NCBI GenBank assembly: GCA_022447225.1
Contig: JAKVAZ010000010.1
Location: 1-64,000 of the forward strand
Direction of reading: 5' to 3'
Origin: Fuerstiella sp.
GTDB taxonomy: Bacteria; Planctomycetota; Planctomycetia; Planctomycetales; Planctomycetaceae
Length of the DNA: 64,000 nt
In this document: piece after piece, positions 16,088 to 25,330 of the stretch
How the letters are laid out: each line of letters opens with the position of its first letter
Numbering within the stretch: the stretch's first letter is position 1
Position numbers and translations under genes: made by a program
The notes under the pieces: model-generated
Database searches by the model: none
Seen by the model: the letters and a program-made list of their open reading frames with translations, nothing else
What the model was told of the DNA's origin: nothing

Positions 16088-18736
16088 GTGCATTTGAAGT
16101 TTTCTCTTAAGAATATTGTATCGGTGAGCGTCCTGTTTCTGACCGCTGTGGCTCAGAGCGCGGAATTTGATTCCGTAGAGATTTGTATCGGTTCGCAGGC
16201 TGACGATGTCGAACGCAACGTGGCCGCCCTGCTGGCTCGCCGCATCACCGAACCGACCGGCATACGGGTTCAGGTTAAGTCAGGTGCCGAACCGGATTCC
16301 GGAACAGGTTCCGAATCAGACACGGAGTCGTCCCCGAACAACAGGCTTCTTATATTGCTTGGTATTCCCGGGCACCACGACGAGATCCGCCGGTTGTTTG
16401 AGACGCATCACATCAAACGGCTGTCCGACCGCGACCCCGGGCCGGAAGGGTTCCTCGTGGCGATGTCTGACGAATACGACGGTGTGCTGATCGCAGCGGG
16501 ATCTGACCGGCGGGGAGTGCTGTATGCCGCGGGGGAAGTGTTACGACAACTGACTGTTCATGAGCACACCGTCGAAGTTCCTGATACATTCACCGTGCGC
16601 ACGGCGCCGGCATTCGAAGTCCGCGGCACGCAGTTCGGACAAAGCCACATTGCCAGGCGTCTGGCGGGAGTGCGCGACTGGACTTCAGAAGAGACTCAGC
16701 GTGTGATCATGGATTACGCCCTGGCCGGAGCGAATGTATTCCCCGTAGCGCCCGGGCCTCTGTTTGATTTTATCAAATCTTTCGGTCTGATGACCCAGGG
16801 CGGATTCGGTGCGAACACCGGGTCCGGTCCGCCGGAATGGAACGCGAAGGAGTCGATTGGGCGGATCGGATATATCTGCCTGTCTGTTCCTGAAGCTGTA
16901 GCGGCTCAGCTTGAACGTTGCGAAAATCAGTTTCGAACGAGTCCCTCGTATGATTACATCAAATTTCACGGCGGTGACGGAGGAGGCTGCGAATGTGACC
17001 TGTGCGATCCCTATGGTCTCACGTTTATCAGGGTCGTGGAGCAGATGGCTGCGATTATTCACAGGTATCATCCGGCAACAAAAATTTACTTCACCAATCA
17101 GAAATTCGACAACGCTGACGACAACGCGATCTTTCGATACCTGCAGGAAAAGCCTCGTGACTGGCTCTGGGCCTGGGGTTACGGTCCTGGATCCGACGCG
17201 GCAACGTGGCAGCCAGGTCATCGCCAGACGCATCGAATGGATCTGTTTCGTTATCCGGGATTTGGGCCGTTCGATCTTTATCCCCGCGAAATCCTGCGTC
17301 AGCTGCCACCTCGTCACGTGCTGACGTACTACAACGAAATAACCCACTGGCGTTATTCTCAGCATGGTTACATTCAGATGTATCCCCGCGCCGACCGTGC
17401 AGGTGACCTGCCTCCGCGGACCGGTCATTTCATCTATGAGAGGCGGCCGGACCAGGCACTCACCATGGTCTACGACCGACTCACCTTTTTTGCATGGCCG
17501 CGGTACTACCATCGGGTGTTCAATGATCTCATGCGTTACAGCGTGGGTGACGTGACTCATTCCAGTGGTCACCACGACCACTTCAACCAGTGGATGTGGC
17601 AGCGACTTCTCTGGTCACCGCGGACCGGCGTTGAAGACGTTGTCGAGGAATACTGTCGTACCTGGTTTGGGCCGGAAGCCGCAGACCTCATGTCGCAGGC
17701 GATTTTTCAGCTTGAGGAGAACCTTGAGGAAGATCCGTCGATTCCGCTTGCAGAGAAGGACGGGATCGATCGCTGCTATGTGCTGGTGAAGGAGGCCGGC
17801 TGGAAGATTCCTGAGTTCCACCGCCGTACCAGCTGGCTGTGGAGACAATTCATGCAGAAGGCCGCGCTGGACAAGTACGTCCAGCTTAAGGTTCGGCAAC
17901 AGACCCGTGTGAAGCTGCTCATCGAACGTGGTATCACGGATGCCCTGAAGGACGGCGACATGAGTCGCGCGATCGAAGATGCTCTGGCAGCAATTGAGAC
18001 GCTGACGGAGTCGGCGGAGATGGCGGCTCTGCGTGAAGAAGCACGCAGACTGGGAGAAGAAAGTAACACCTTGTTCGGGGTGAGAAACGAAGGCTATTTC
18101 AATCTTGATCACGACTTCGTTGGTTTGGGATGGTTGAAACGACAGCTGAAGAATGCCGGACAGGCAACCGGGTCAGACCGTATCGACCGGCTGCGGATGA
18201 TCGTTGATTATGAGAATCCCGGTCCCGGCGGCTATTACGACAATCTGGGGACCAGCAATCATGCTCCGCGGGTCGTGCACGGTTATCCGTACGATCACGG
18301 GCAGCCGTACGTTGCTCAAATGCTTTCCGAAGGCAACCGACCCAGTCAGCGATCCATGCATTTCACTCAGGACGAAACCGAAGGAGTCACTCTTCACTAT
18401 CGTGATCTTGATCCTGAGGCCCGCTATCGTGTTCGCTTCACTTTTGTACGTCCGTGGTATCAGTCACGCTACGCGATGCGTATGAACCAGAAATCCCAGG
18501 CAATTCTGGCTGACGACGTGGTACTTACTGAGGAACAGGAACTGCCGGAACAGATGAGTGACTTTTTCACCTTTGATGTTCCTCCGGAAACCACCAGCGA
18601 TGGTGAGCTCTTCATTTCACTGCGAAAGGCGAAAGGGGTCGCCGACGGTCCACGAGTCGAACGAGAACAATGGCGCAACAGTGGAGGATGGGGCACGATC
18701 GCCTCCGAAGTGTGGCTGATGAAACAGAGCGAATAA
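16088..18736 (+). CDS. Secreted glycosidase-like protein related to DUF4838/alpha-glucuronidase-type enzymes
   Basis: An 882-residue exported protein. The GTG at 16088 is preceded by GAGGA with four bases between and starts a clear signal peptide (hydrophobic VSVSVLFLTAVAQS, cleavage near SAE). A longer reading frame from 16043 would bury this signal. Residues about 25-150 look like the beta-sheet domain found before the barrel of alpha-glucuronidases and GH20 enzymes (RRGVLYAAGEVLRQL). The middle (about 160-540) has TIM-barrel-like strands and a cysteine cluster GGGCECDLCDPYG similar to that of DUF4838 proteins. A helical region and a C-terminal beta domain follow. The substrate is unknown, but the protein probably acts on polysaccharide outside the cytoplasm. 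A DUF4838 relative lies at 47845-50007. Confidence 0.8.
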   Translation: MHLKFSLKNIVSVSVLFLTAVAQSAEFDSVEICIGSQADDVERNVAALLARRITEPTGIRVQVKSGAEPDSGTGSESDTESSPNNRLLILLGIPGHHDEIRRLFETHHIKRLSDRDPGPEGFLVAMSDEYDGVLIAAGSDRRGVLYAAGEVLRQLTVHEHTVEVPDTFTVRTAPAFEVRGTQFGQSHIARRLAGVRDWTSEETQRVIMDYALAGANVFPVAPGPLFDFIKSFGLMTQGGFGANTGSGPPEWNAKESIGRIGYICLSVPEAVAAQLERCENQFRTSPSYDYIKFHGGDGGGCECDLCDPYGLTFIRVVEQMAAIIHRYHPATKIYFTNQKFDNADDNAIFRYLQEKPRDWLWAWGYGPGSDAATWQPGHRQTHRMDLFRYPGFGPFDLYPREILRQLPPRHVLTYYNEITHWRYSQHGYIQMYPRADRAGDLPPRTGHFIYERRPDQALTMVYDRLTFFAWPRYYHRVFNDLMRYSVGDVTHSSGHHDHFNQWMWQRLLWSPRTGVEDVVEEYCRTWFGPEAADLMSQAIFQLEENLEEDPSIPLAEKDGIDRCYVLVKEAGWKIPEFHRRTSWLWRQFMQKAALDKYVQLKVRQQTRVKLLIERGITDALKDGDMSRAIEDALAAIETLTESAEMAALREEARRLGEESNTLFGVRNEGYFNLDHDFVGLGWLKRQLKNAGQATGSDRIDRLRMIVDYENPGPGGYYDNLGTSNHAPRVVHGYPYDHGQPYVAQMLSEGNRPSQRSMHFTQDETEGVTLHYRDLDPEARYRVRFTFVRPWYQSRYAMRMNQKSQAILADDVVLTEEQELPEQMSDFFTFDVPPETTSDGELFISLRKAKGVADGPRVEREQWRNSGGWGTIASEVWLMKQSE

Positions 18737-18974
18737 CCGCGGCGCCGATCACCCGCTACAGTCTGTGTTCGATTCGGTTCAGATTTTGTATGCGGCTGAT
18801 CGGACAGAGACAGGAGTCCACTTGAAATTTACAGGGGCTCTGTGACTCCTTTATCCGATCTTTGTCGTTGTCCGCTGTGCCGCGGTCACTCAACCGATCC
18901 GGGGATTCGAAGTCCATGAGATTATCGGGGATGTTTGCGGTGCGATGATTCGGATCGTGTGCATGTTGTCGTTT

Positions 18975-19232
18975 TCAACGTGAACGCCCGCTGCCTGCGA
19001 TTAACCTCTGGTCCATCACGATTTCCATTATTTCAAAGACTTCGTCGACGCTGTATCCGGCATCCACTAATTCAAACCACAGGTCCATGATGTTCGGACA
19101 GTCATTAGAGTCCACGATGCCGGTAAACAGAGTCTCTGGATAGTCGGTGTTGGCGGCGATTGCAAACGCGTTGTTCGTACTCAGGGTTGCGGTCAGGGCC
19201 AGGGTCAATATTGCTGTGATGATACGTTTCAC
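18975..19232 (-). CDS. Small secreted protein, unknown function
   Basis: An 85-residue ORF whose best start is the GTG at 19232. From there it reads a lysine-arginine N-terminus, a hydrophobic stretch (ITAILTLALTATLS) and a likely cleavage site near AFA-IA, which is a typical signal peptide. The mature part of about 60 residues is acidic, with one cysteine and a helical VDEVFEIMEIVMDQ segment. I recognise no domain. The frame is open upstream to 19319, but that longer form would hide the signal peptide. It stands alone between the glycosidase-like gene and the tRNA. The signal peptide is the main support for it being real. Confidence 0.5.
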   Translation of the reverse strand: MKRIITAILTLALTATLSTNNAFAIAANTDYPETLFTGIVDSNDCPNIMDLWFELVDAGYSVDEVFEIMEIVMDQRLIAGSGRSR

Positions 19233-19544
19233 GGGGTTTCTCTCTGAATCGGAGGAAGTTGAGGTTCTCAGGAATGAACCTGCCTGCCACATCAGCGAGT
19301 CGCCAAATTTTGAAAACAATCACGGGATTGGCCGCATTGCATGAAAACAACACGGCTCGTGCAAAATTCCGCATGATACTTGATGGTGCCGCAGGAATTG
19401 ATGCGAGACCGGACCGTTGCGATGGCCGAAAAGTAGGCTGTCGATGTCCACGGCACAGCTGCGATGATCACTGATCTGATTCAGTGAGGTGACATCCGGC
19501 AAAAGCTTGATGTTTCGGAAGCACTTTGAGCTGTAAAAACACAC
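19233..19544. other. Gap between small secreted protein and tRNA-Arg, no gene seen
   Basis: These 312 bases contain short overlapping ORFs without recognisable domains or ribosome-binding sites. They should include the promoter of the leftward small gene. I see nothing else that can be supported. Confidence 0.35.
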
Positions 19545-19618
19545 TACCCCCGGCGAGATTCGAACTCACGACCTTCGGATTAGGAATCCGACGCTCTATC
19601 CAGCTGAGCTACGAGGGC
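19545..19618 (-). tRNA. tRNA-Arg (anticodon CCU)
   Basis: A complete cloverleaf reads from 19618 to 19545 on the minus strand. The acceptor strands GCCCTCG and CGGGGGT pair with G-T closures. The D arm is AGCTCAGCTGGATAGAGC. The anticodon stem CGGAT/ATCCG encloses TTCCTAA with anticodon CCT. The T arm GTGAG-TTCGAAT-CTCGC is standard, and the discriminator is A. The 3' CCA is not encoded. It decodes AGG arginine codons. It is isolated, with no other tRNA close by. Confidence 0.96.
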
Positions 19619-19997
19619 ACGTTGTGTATTTTGTGTCGGATGCACTGGCCGAAGTCGTTAACCTACATCAGCCATGGTCGACCGATTGTCGAATTTGCCT
19701 GAACAAATTGATTCTAACGTGGTTCGCCGGTGGGTCCAGGGTCAGGATTCAGGATGTTCGGTCCGCTGCTGTTGAACTTTTCTGCTGTCACGCACGTGCG
19801 GATGTTGTATGCCGGTCGGATTGAAAAATTGATGCCGCCGGTGATCCGCGAAAGCCGTAGACGCCGCGACAAATTGTCTGCGGGAATTTTGTATTCGGAA
19901 TCCGCCAGGCAATTCGGATATGCTCCTGTTTTTGCGGTGTGATTCGGTGATCTGGTGATCAACAGCAGTTATTCTCCATTGAGAATTCAAAGAGATA
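19619..19997. other. Gap between tRNA-Arg and the GTPase gene, no gene seen
   Basis: The 379-base stretch holds only short unsupported ORFs. The last 60 bases are AT-richer and end in AAAGAGATA just ahead of the GTPase start, a weak ribosome-binding site. The promoter of the tRNA and that of the GTPase operon are expected here but not clearly visible. Confidence 0.35.
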
Positions 19998-21107
19998 ATG
20001 ATGCATAAAATTCAATACATCATGGTAGGTGGGTTTCTGGGAGCCGGTAAAACCACCACGCTTGCCCGTCTGGCGGAGTATTACACTTCTCAGGGACTGA
20101 ACGTTGGCATTGTTACCAATGATCAGGCGTCCGATCTGGTCGATACCAATATGCTGCGTGCCCTTGGGTTTGATGTGGGTGAAGTCGCGGGCGCCTGCTT
20201 TTGCTGCAGCTTCGATGATCTGATGAGTACGGTTCGCGGCCTGGGCAGGGAACAACGTCCGGACATTATTCTGGCCGAACCGGTGGGCAGCTGTACCGAT
20301 TTGGTGGCAACGGTGATTCAACCCATTCGACAGCTGTTTGATGCGGAGTTTCGTATCGCACCGTACGCAGTGATTCTGAAGCCGTCACACGGAAAACGAA
20401 TTCTGCGGAAACAGCAGCAGGCCGGGTTTTCTCCCAAAGCGGCCTACATTTTTACCAAACAACTGGAAGAAGCCGATCTGGTACTGATCAATCGTGTGGA
20501 TGAACTGACCGAATCGGAAGCTGGAGAACTGGAAAATCTGGTCCGCACACATGTGGACGACAGGCCGGTTCTGCGAATGTCGGCCCGGACGGGAACCGGA
20601 TTTGAAGAGTTCATCGAACTGCTTGCCCAAGAAGGTGACTACGGACGTCGGCTGCTGGATATTGATTATGACACTTACGCTGAAGGTGAGGCAGAGCTGG
20701 GCTGGTTGAACAGTAGTCTGCGGGTCCGTTCGAACAACGACTTTGAGCTCGATGCTCTGCTGCTGCAAATTGTTGAGCAGCTCAAGCTGAATCTGCAGAC
20801 AGAGTCTGCGGAGCCGGCTCACCTTAAAGCGATCGGACTGTGGGAAGGTTTCTTCGGAGTCGCCAATCTGGTCAGCAGCGATTCGCCGGTGGAATTGTCT
20901 CTGCCGTCCAGTTGCAGTGTGGCGAGTGCTGATGTGATCATCAACGCTCGAGTTGCCTGTGACCCGAAGCAGCTGGAATCAATCGTCATGGCTGTTGTGG
21001 GAAATGTACTGGCATCTGTCGGAGCCACTGCTGAATTCCGGGGTACCCGGAGTTTCCGGCCCGGACGTCCGGAACCGACTCACCGCATCACCGAAATTTC
21101 CGGCTGA
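19998..21107 (+). CDS. CobW/COG0523-family G3E GTPase
   Basis: A 369-residue GTP-binding protein of the G3E group, whose members deliver zinc, cobalt or other metals to target proteins. Walker A is [10 protein letters not shown] at 11-20. The metal-binding CxCC motif is at Cys67, Cys69 and Cys70 (GACFCCSF). AEPVGS represents the switch region, and INRVDEL the NKxD-type guanine motif with Arg in place of Lys. The C-terminal part (about 230-369) lacks the histidine-rich tail seen in many zinc chaperones. Two ATGs, 19998 and 20001, are possible starts. It is 27 bases upstream of nadB and probably cotranscribed with it. The metal and client are not evident from sequence. Confidence 0.9.
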   Translation: MMHKIQYIMVGGFLGAGKTTTLARLAEYYTSQGLNVGIVTNDQASDLVDTNMLRALGFDVGEVAGACFCCSFDDLMSTVRGLGREQRPDIILAEPVGSCTDLVATVIQPIRQLFDAEFRIAPYAVILKPSHGKRILRKQQQAGFSPKAAYIFTKQLEEADLVLINRVDELTESEAGELENLVRTHVDDRPVLRMSARTGTGFEEFIELLAQEGDYGRRLLDIDYDTYAEGEAELGWLNSSLRVRSNNDFELDALLLQIVEQLKLNLQTESAEPAHLKAIGLWEGFFGVANLVSSDSPVELSLPSSCSVASADVIINARVACDPKQLESIVMAVVGNVLASVGATAEFRGTRSFRPGRPEPTHRITEISG

Positions 21108-21134
21108 CAATCAGCGGCCTGTTGGAGACACGTC

Positions 21135-22757
21135 TTGTCATCTGCTCCGATCCCTGTCCCTGTGCTTCGGCGATACCTTGTGCCGTTTGATCCTCGCAGG
21201 ATTCCACATCTGTTCACCGACATACTGGTTCTGGGCAGCGGGATTGCCGGAACCCGGGCGGCCCTGGCTGTGGATCCGGCACTGCAGACGATCCTTGTTA
21301 CCAAGGATCAGCTGCAGCAATCCAACAGCACCTATGCCCAGGGCGGTATTGCCGGCGTACTGGATCCGCTTGATGATTTTGCAAGTCACGTGGCCGATAC
21401 CATCGCGGCCGGCAAGGGAATGTGTCATGTGGATATTGTGGAGAAGGTGATTCACGATGCACCGGAACGTATACGGGAACTGATTGATCTGGGAGCCGAA
21501 TTTGATCGGATTGACGGCAGACTGGCGCTGACACTGGAGGGCGGCCACAGTTATCCCCGAGTGGCACACGCGCTGGGTGATGCGACCGGACAGGAACTTA
21601 TGCGGGCCATGTATGCGTCGGTACAGAGTGCTCCGAATGTGGACATCTGGCAGCAGACTTATACGATTGATCTGCTCACGCAGGACGGTGTCTGCCGCGG
21701 TGCTCTGGTTTGGAATCCGGATCATGGGCGCACCTTCGTGTGGGCCAAGCAGACGATTCTGTGTACCGGTGGAGCCGGTGCTCTTTATCGTGAAACCACG
21801 AATCCGCCCATCGCGACCGCAGACGGACACGCACTGGCATTCCGAGCCGGCTGTGAAGTTCGTGACATGGAATTTATGCAGTTCCATCCCACGGTCCTGT
21901 ACATCGCCGGCAGTTCACGGCATCTGATTACTGAGGCAGTGCGCGGCGAAGGTGCTCATCTGATCGACTCCACCGGGCGTCGTTTTATGCCGGACTATGA
22001 CGAAGCTGCAGAACTGGCCCCGCGTGATGTGGTTTCGCAGGCAATCACCCGGCAGATGGAATTGACCTCACATCCCTGTGTTTATCTGGATTTGTCACCG
22101 ATTGCCGAAGACCGAATTCGGCTGAGGTTTCCTCATATCGGAAAAGTCTGTGCGGATTTTGGTCTGGATATTACACGTGACAAAGTTCCGGTCCGGCCGG
22201 GTGCGCATTATATGATTGGCGGAGTCACCACAGCGTCAAACGGTCAAACGAGTCTGCCGAATCTGTGGGCGGCAGGTGAAGTGACATCCAGCGGGCTGCA
22301 CGGGGCCAATCGCCTGGCCAGTAACAGTCTGCTGGAAGGTGTGGTCTTCGGGCGTGAGTGTGGTAGAAATGCATCTCAGGCGGCGACCGTGATTCCGGAC
22401 AGTTTGACGGCACCGGCAATGACGTCGGCTCCGGTTGAGGACACGGCCGATGAATCGCTTGACCTTGCTGACATTCGCAATTCGCTAAAAAGTTTGATGT
22501 GGCGCAGCGTCGGTATCACTCGAAACGAAGAGTCACTGGAATTAGCCGAACAGCAACTGGATTTCTGGGCGAATTATGTGTGTCGCCGTGACCTGATGGA
22601 ACCGGAAGGCTGGGAATTGCAGAATATGATGCTGGTTGGTCGAGTCATGGCAACTGCGGCGCAGGAACGCCGTGAAAGCCGTGGAGTTCATGCACGCAGC
22701 GATTATCCGCAGACAGATCCGCAACCGATTCCGCATATCCGGCTTATGCGTGCCTGA
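21135..22757 (+). CDS. nadB: L-aspartate oxidase
   Basis: A 540-residue flavoenzyme that oxidises L-aspartate to iminoaspartate, the first step of bacterial NAD synthesis. The FAD-binding motif LGSGIAGTRAAL is at about 33-44. Next come NSTYAQGGIAGVL, the substrate region GGHSYPRVAHA and the C-terminal FAD contacts PGAHYMIGGV and GLHGANRLASNSLLEG, all typical of NadB and related fumarate reductase flavoproteins. The start is a TTG at 21135 with GGAG seven bases upstream. The C-terminus ends in the helical extension common in NadB. nadA and nadC are not in the window. An aspartate-dehydrogenase-like gene, which could make the same product, lies 2.6 kb away. Confidence 0.94.
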   Translation: MSSAPIPVPVLRRYLVPFDPRRIPHLFTDILVLGSGIAGTRAALAVDPALQTILVTKDQLQQSNSTYAQGGIAGVLDPLDDFASHVADTIAAGKGMCHVDIVEKVIHDAPERIRELIDLGAEFDRIDGRLALTLEGGHSYPRVAHALGDATGQELMRAMYASVQSAPNVDIWQQTYTIDLLTQDGVCRGALVWNPDHGRTFVWAKQTILCTGGAGALYRETTNPPIATADGHALAFRAGCEVRDMEFMQFHPTVLYIAGSSRHLITEAVRGEGAHLIDSTGRRFMPDYDEAAELAPRDVVSQAITRQMELTSHPCVYLDLSPIAEDRIRLRFPHIGKVCADFGLDITRDKVPVRPGAHYMIGGVTTASNGQTSLPNLWAAGEVTSSGLHGANRLASNSLLEGVVFGRECGRNASQAATVIPDSLTAPAMTSAPVEDTADESLDLADIRNSLKSLMWRSVGITRNEESLELAEQQLDFWANYVCRRDLMEPEGWELQNMMLVGRVMATAAQERRESRGVHARSDYPQTDPQPIPHIRLMRA

Positions 22758-22762
22758 TGTTC

Positions 22763-22798
22763 CGGGCGATCGCCCGTTCCTGGCAGCATGCTGCCAGG
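22763..22798. promoter_or_regulatory. Two adjacent perfect palindromes between nadB and the SDR gene
   Basis: CGGGCGATCGCCCG (22763-22776) and CCTGGCAGCATGCTGCCAGG (22779-22798) are both perfectly self-complementary and only two bases apart. They start five bases after the nadB stop codon. The second would make a stable RNA hairpin but has no T-run after it, so it is a poor classical terminator. Dimeric-regulator sites, an mRNA-processing hairpin or a rho-type stop are all possible. Confidence 0.6.
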
Positions 22799-22858
22799 AT
22801 GTGGTTCCAGTCTGTATGTTACCCGTATTCGTCATATTCTTTCATTCGGAGTACATCG

Positions 22859-23641
22859 ATGCCTACGTCTCTTCCTGGCGTTAATCAGTTCGACCTCACA
22901 GGCAATGTGGCCATCATCACCGGCGGTACGAAAGGACTGGGGACCGCCATGGCAGCGGGACTTGCATCAGCGGGTGCGACTGTAATTGTCGTGGGACGTG
23001 ATGCCGGTCAGGCGGCGGAGGTTGCTCAGGAAATTTCAGACACCTACGGTCAGCCGGCAGCGGGTGTTGCTGCCGATGTGACCAGTCCGGCGGACGTCCA
23101 GGACATGGTGGACGGGGTGATGGGGAGTCACCAAAAAATTGACATTCTGATCAACAGTGCAGGGATCAATGTTCGCGGGGCAATCGACGATGTGTCCTAT
23201 GAAGATTTCCAGCAGGTTCAAAAGACAAACGTCGACGGTACCTGGTTGTGCTGTCGCGAAGTGATCCCGCACATGAAAGCCGCCGGATACGGACGCATTG
23301 TGAATATTGCCAGCACGCTTGGCATGGTAGGGCTGGCCAATCGAACTCCTTACACATCCAGCAAAGGGGCCGTCATTCAGCTCACTCGGGCCCTGGGACT
23401 GGAATTGGCTACGACCGGCATCACATGTAATGCGATTTGTCCTGGACCATTCCTGACACCGATGAATCTGCCGTTTGCTGAGTCGGAGGAAACCAGGAAG
23501 CACATTGTGGGAGCAGTGGCTCTGGAACGCTGGGGAGACCTTAGCGAAATCCAGGGTCCGGCGATTCTGCTGTCGAGTCCGGCCAGCAGTTATATGACCG
23601 GAAGTCTGCTGACCGTGGACGGGGGATGGACGGCAAAATGA
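22859..23641 (+). CDS. Short-chain dehydrogenase/reductase
   Basis: A 260-residue classical SDR that would oxidise or reduce a hydroxyl/keto group with NAD(P)(H). The cofactor motif TGGTKGLG is near 19-26, NSAG (NNAG type) near 98, the catalytic Ser in VNIASTLG, and Tyr/Lys in YTSSKGAV near 160. PGPFLTPM follows. The C-terminus ends VDGGWTAK, as in many family members. The ATG at 22859 is chosen because GGAG lies seven bases upstream. The frame is open to 22757, but that extension would run through the palindromes. The substrate is unknown. 3-oxoacyl-ACP reductase-like and gluconate 5-dehydrogenase-like roles are both possible. It lies 101 bases after nadB on the same strand. Confidence 0.9.
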   Translation: MPTSLPGVNQFDLTGNVAIITGGTKGLGTAMAAGLASAGATVIVVGRDAGQAAEVAQEISDTYGQPAAGVAADVTSPADVQDMVDGVMGSHQKIDILINSAGINVRGAIDDVSYEDFQQVQKTNVDGTWLCCREVIPHMKAAGYGRIVNIASTLGMVGLANRTPYTSSKGAVIQLTRALGLELATTGITCNAICPGPFLTPMNLPFAESEETRKHIVGAVALERWGDLSEIQGPAILLSSPASSYMTGSLLTVDGGWTAK

Positions 23642-23719
23642 AGGGACAGCCCGGCTGAAGTGAGTGTTTCCGGGTTCGGTAGTCACAGGTTTGACAGCGT
23701 TTTCCATACGCTGGATTCA

Positions 23720-24451
23720 TTATTTGACACTGAATTCCAGTATCCATCGCTGATCTGTCTGCGGATTGACGCACCCCAATTCGAGCACGCCCAGTTCTGT
23801 AACGTTGGAATGAAATCGGACCGGTACCCAGGTTTCATTGATGGCGTCACTGGCTTCCAGCCGGGTTTCAACCGGAGCTGATTCCACCAGTTCTTCCGGT
23901 GACCAGGACTGTAGACGCGTTCCGATCGCGTCTTTCGGTCGCATTGTGGAACCAAAATCCGAAATGTGCCCGCTCTCCGACAGCCAGACTGATGTCCGGA
24001 GACGGGACGTCGCACGACGTTCCTTCTTCCATTCCCTGCGGAACCACGCACATGGCACGTTGGGGGGCGTGGCGCGCCAGGTACCGCCAGCCGGATGTTT
24101 CAATTCCAATGTACCAGCAACAGGCCGTTGCGGACGATCATTAACGGCACACCCGGGAACGAATCTGTCAGCGATCAAACTGGTGACTGCTGAGTAGTCC
24201 AGCTCCAGACAGACTCCCTGCTCAGCGAATAATCCGGACGAATAGTGGGCCAGTGCTAAATCCATATTGTCGCCGCCGACCAGCTGAGGAATCAGCAGAA
24301 ACTGAGCCTGTAGTTCGTTGTTGTCCAGGTCAACGTATGAAATCACGATGTTGGTGGTGCCAAGATCAATACCGATTGCGAAACGGGCAGCGATGATGTC
24401 GTTTTCCGTAAACGAATCTGGGGAGAATTGTGTGATATCGCACTCATACAT
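23720..24451 (-). pseudogene. Decayed Hsp70-family (DnaK-like) gene
   Basis: The ORF begins with an Hsp70 ATPase start, FAIGIDLGTTNIVISYVDLD, and then jumps at about 24280 from IPQLV directly to GGDNMDLALAH. In intact planctomycete Hsp70 relatives these two segments lie a few hundred residues apart. A second in-frame jump occurs near 24212 (FAEQGV to LELDYSAV), losing more of the middle. After DRPQRPVAGTLEL the reading frame shifts. The expected CVVPQGMEEGT segment is in another frame (about 24053-23935), and the family C-terminus (VPVRFHSNVTELGVLELGC to the stop) is back in the first frame. Two deletions and two compensating frameshifts mean the nucleotide-binding domain is destroyed, so no chaperone can be made. 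It is divergent from rnpB. Confidence 0.8.
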
Positions 24452-24617
24452 GTCGGACAACAGAGCAGGCAGTGTTCCTGTTTGAGGGGGGTGTTTGCCG
24501 ACGTGCGAACTGTGTTCAAGCGTAATGCGGAGCCGGACATCCAGGAATTCACGGGATTCCAGGGAAATCTGCAAACGGAACACTGCAAAGCTCTATTTGA
24601 AAACTAGACTTTGTGTC

Positions 24618-25026
24618 GCAGGTGGCCGGGTGTTCGCTGCGCTGAAATTCGGCGGAGAGGAAAGTCCGGGCTCCACTGAACACGATGGTGGATAACGTCC
24701 ACCGTCCGCAAGGACCGGGCAAGTGCAACAGAAAGCAAACCGCCTGAGAAGTTCGCTTCGAGGTAAAACCTTCGTGGTTTTCCAGGTAAGGGTGAAATGG
24801 TGCGGTAAGAGCGCACCGGCGGCTCAGGTGACTGAGTCGGCCGGGTAAACCCCATCGGGAGCAAGGCCAGACAGACGGGATCAGTTCCTTCGGGAGCCAG
24901 CGGGGTGCTTCAGACCGTTTGACCGTCGGGTGGGCTGCTGGAGACGTCGGGTAACCGGCGTCGTAGATAAATGAACACCCGTGGTGCTTCGGTATCACGA
25001 CAGAACCCGGCTTACAGGCCACCTGC
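24618..25026 (+). ncRNA. rnpB: RNase P RNA, bacterial type A
   Basis: The catalytic RNA that trims tRNA 5' leaders. The ends are fixed by a perfect 10-bp P1 helix, GCAGGTGGCC at 24618-24627 with GGCCACCTGC at 25017-25026. The universally conserved P4 strand GAGGAAAGTCCGGGCTCC is at 24657-24674. Its partner region, ACAGAACCCGG followed by CTTACAGG, is at 25000-25018. The interior contains GATAAATGAACACCC-type sequence at about 24966 and several hairpins expected of the specificity domain. The length, about 409 bases, fits bacterial type A RNA. The promoter is not clear. ORFs drawn across this stretch on both strands are spurious. Confidence 0.95.
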
Positions 25027-25330
25027 AGTTTTATCCGGCGTATTCGACAACGAACGACCATTGGCAGTTTGGTGCAGCCGGTCGATTTTTTCGCGGAGGG
25101 AGAAGGTCATCAGGCGAAGGAGACGACCAGGCAAAAAGTGGTGACCACCTGCCCTGCATCGTTGAACTCATTTTGACCGCTGCTGCTCGTCACTTTCGGG
25201 CAGCATCTTTGTTACGATTGGCCACAGGTTTGCCTGGGCTGTGCAATTGAATAAAACTTGCAGACGGTCTGTATGGCTGATCGGGGACACATCACTTGAT
25301 TTGCTCAGGATTTCATAAGGAACACCATCA
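25027..25330. other. Gap between rnpB and the aspartate-dehydrogenase-like gene, no gene seen
   Basis: These 304 bases hold no supported ORF. The end of the stretch contains AAGGA at 25317-25321, the ribosome-binding site of the next gene. A promoter for the 25331 gene is expected here, but I cannot place its elements with confidence. Confidence 0.4.

Noticed and set aside
24549-25061. A 170-codon minus-strand ORF across rnpB
   Set aside because: The stretch is RNase P RNA with its P1 and P4 elements. ORFs over rnpB are a common annotation artefact.
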